DNA of 6,025 nucleotides. It comes from Oscillospiraceae bacterium (GTDB taxonomy: Bacteria; Bacillota; Clostridia; Oscillospirales; Ruminococcaceae). Positions 5,598-6,025 of this stretch are shown here, in pieces. The stretch's first letter is position 1. Each line of letters starts with the position of its first letter. Location of the stretch: the NCBI GenBank assembly GCA_009784765.1, contig WQXP01000080.1, forward strand, positions 1-6,025, written 5' to 3'. The notes under the pieces were generated by a model. It had not been told where the DNA came from. It saw nothing but the letters and a program-made list of their open reading frames with translations, and searched no databases. Both the position numbers and the translations under genes were made by a program.

Positions 5598-6025
5598 ATG
5601 AAAAAAACGATTTTCTTAGTAGACGACATAATCGCGAGCCTGACCGCCGCCGAGAAAGTGTTAGCGAGCCATTATCGCGTAATTGCCCTCTCTTCTGCCG
5701 CGCAGATGTTCAAAGCGTTAGATAAGTTCAACCCGGATTTGATTCTGCTGGACGTGGAAATGCCCGAGATGAACGGGTTCGATGCGATTAAACAGCTCAA
5801 GGATAATCCGGAACACGCCGAAATCCCCGTCATATTCTTGACAGGGCGAAGTGATGTTGATTCAGAGGCAAAAGGCATAGAACTCGGTGCGGTGGATTTT
5901 ATCCTCAAACCTTTTCATGACATTGTCCTGCTCACGCGGATTAAAAACCATCTTGATATAGACGAGATTGTTCGCGAACGTACTGCACAGCTCACCGAAC
6001 GCACACAGCAGCTTGATGTACTCAA
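5598..6025 (+). CDS. Response regulator with receiver domain and coiled-coil linker (3' end outside window)
   Basis: The visible 142 residues hold a complete receiver domain (about 3-118). The acidic pair is Asp9-Asp10, the phosphorylated Asp52 sits in LILLDVEMPEMNGF (48-61), Thr82 in FLTG, and Lys104 in FILKPF. A charged helical stretch (about 119-142, RERTAQLTERTQQLDVL at its end) follows, the sort of linker that joins a receiver to an output module. In Clostridia, receivers with VDD-x-x-x-x-L-T-A-A and an RERT-x-Q-L linker are often followed by an HD-type phosphohydrolase domain. A histidine kinase or GGDEF output is also possible, and the output lies outside the window. The gene has its own promoter and strong ribosome binding site, and its partner kinase is not in view. 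Receiver identity is certain; output is a guess. Confidence 0.93.
   Translation, partial: MKKTIFLVDDIIASLTAAEKVLASHYRVIALSSAAQMFKALDKFNPDLILLDVEMPEMNGFDAIKQLKDNPEHAEIPVIFLTGRSDVDSEAKGIELGAVDFILKPFHDIVLLTRIKNHLDIDEIVRERTAQLTERTQQLDVL

Overview
The window looks like a chromosomal piece of an endospore-forming Firmicute, most likely a Clostridia-type organism. The grounds are a spore germinant receptor operon, a DUF421 (YetF-type) membrane protein of the kind found in spore formers, textbook sigma-A promoters with strong Shine-Dalgarno sites, and moderate GC. It is gene-dense, with no tRNA, rRNA, CRISPR array or insertion sequence that I can see.

Left part (1-2982, minus strand): a germinant receptor operon. 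gerA (1435-2982) is complete and is followed, with a 4-base ATGA overlap, by a second gene that reads as GerB from position 1438 and continues without any stop into GerC, leaving the window at position 1. GerB and GerC are normally separate proteins. Here they lie in one reading frame. The last two membrane segments expected of GerB seem to be missing and are replaced by what looks like GerC's lipoprotein signal (LSGC, Cys379). This B-C fusion is the most unusual thing in the window. Its GerB half also carries a hydrophilic loop encoded by a cluster of inverted repeats.

Middle (2994-3626, plus strand): a DUF421/YetF-like membrane protein diverges from gerA with only 11 bases between the two start codons. 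The gerA ribosome binding site directly abuts the yetF-like start codon, and the yetF-like gene has no visible Shine-Dalgarno of its own.

Right part (3627-6025, plus strand): a 129-base gap holds two AAAAGCTTT dyads and a near-consensus sigma-A promoter. This drives an MFS transporter of the oxalate/formate antiporter-like family (3756-5111), coupled by a GTGA overlap to a small DUF2752 membrane protein (5108-5524). A second, very similar promoter at 5532-5560 drives a response regulator (5598 to beyond the right edge) whose receiver domain is complete and whose output domain lies outside the window.

Functional reading: GerA, GerB and GerC together form the inner-membrane receptor that senses germinants in dormant spores. 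The YetF-like protein may act in the same membrane. The transporter/DUF2752 pair and the response regulator look like separate vegetative units.
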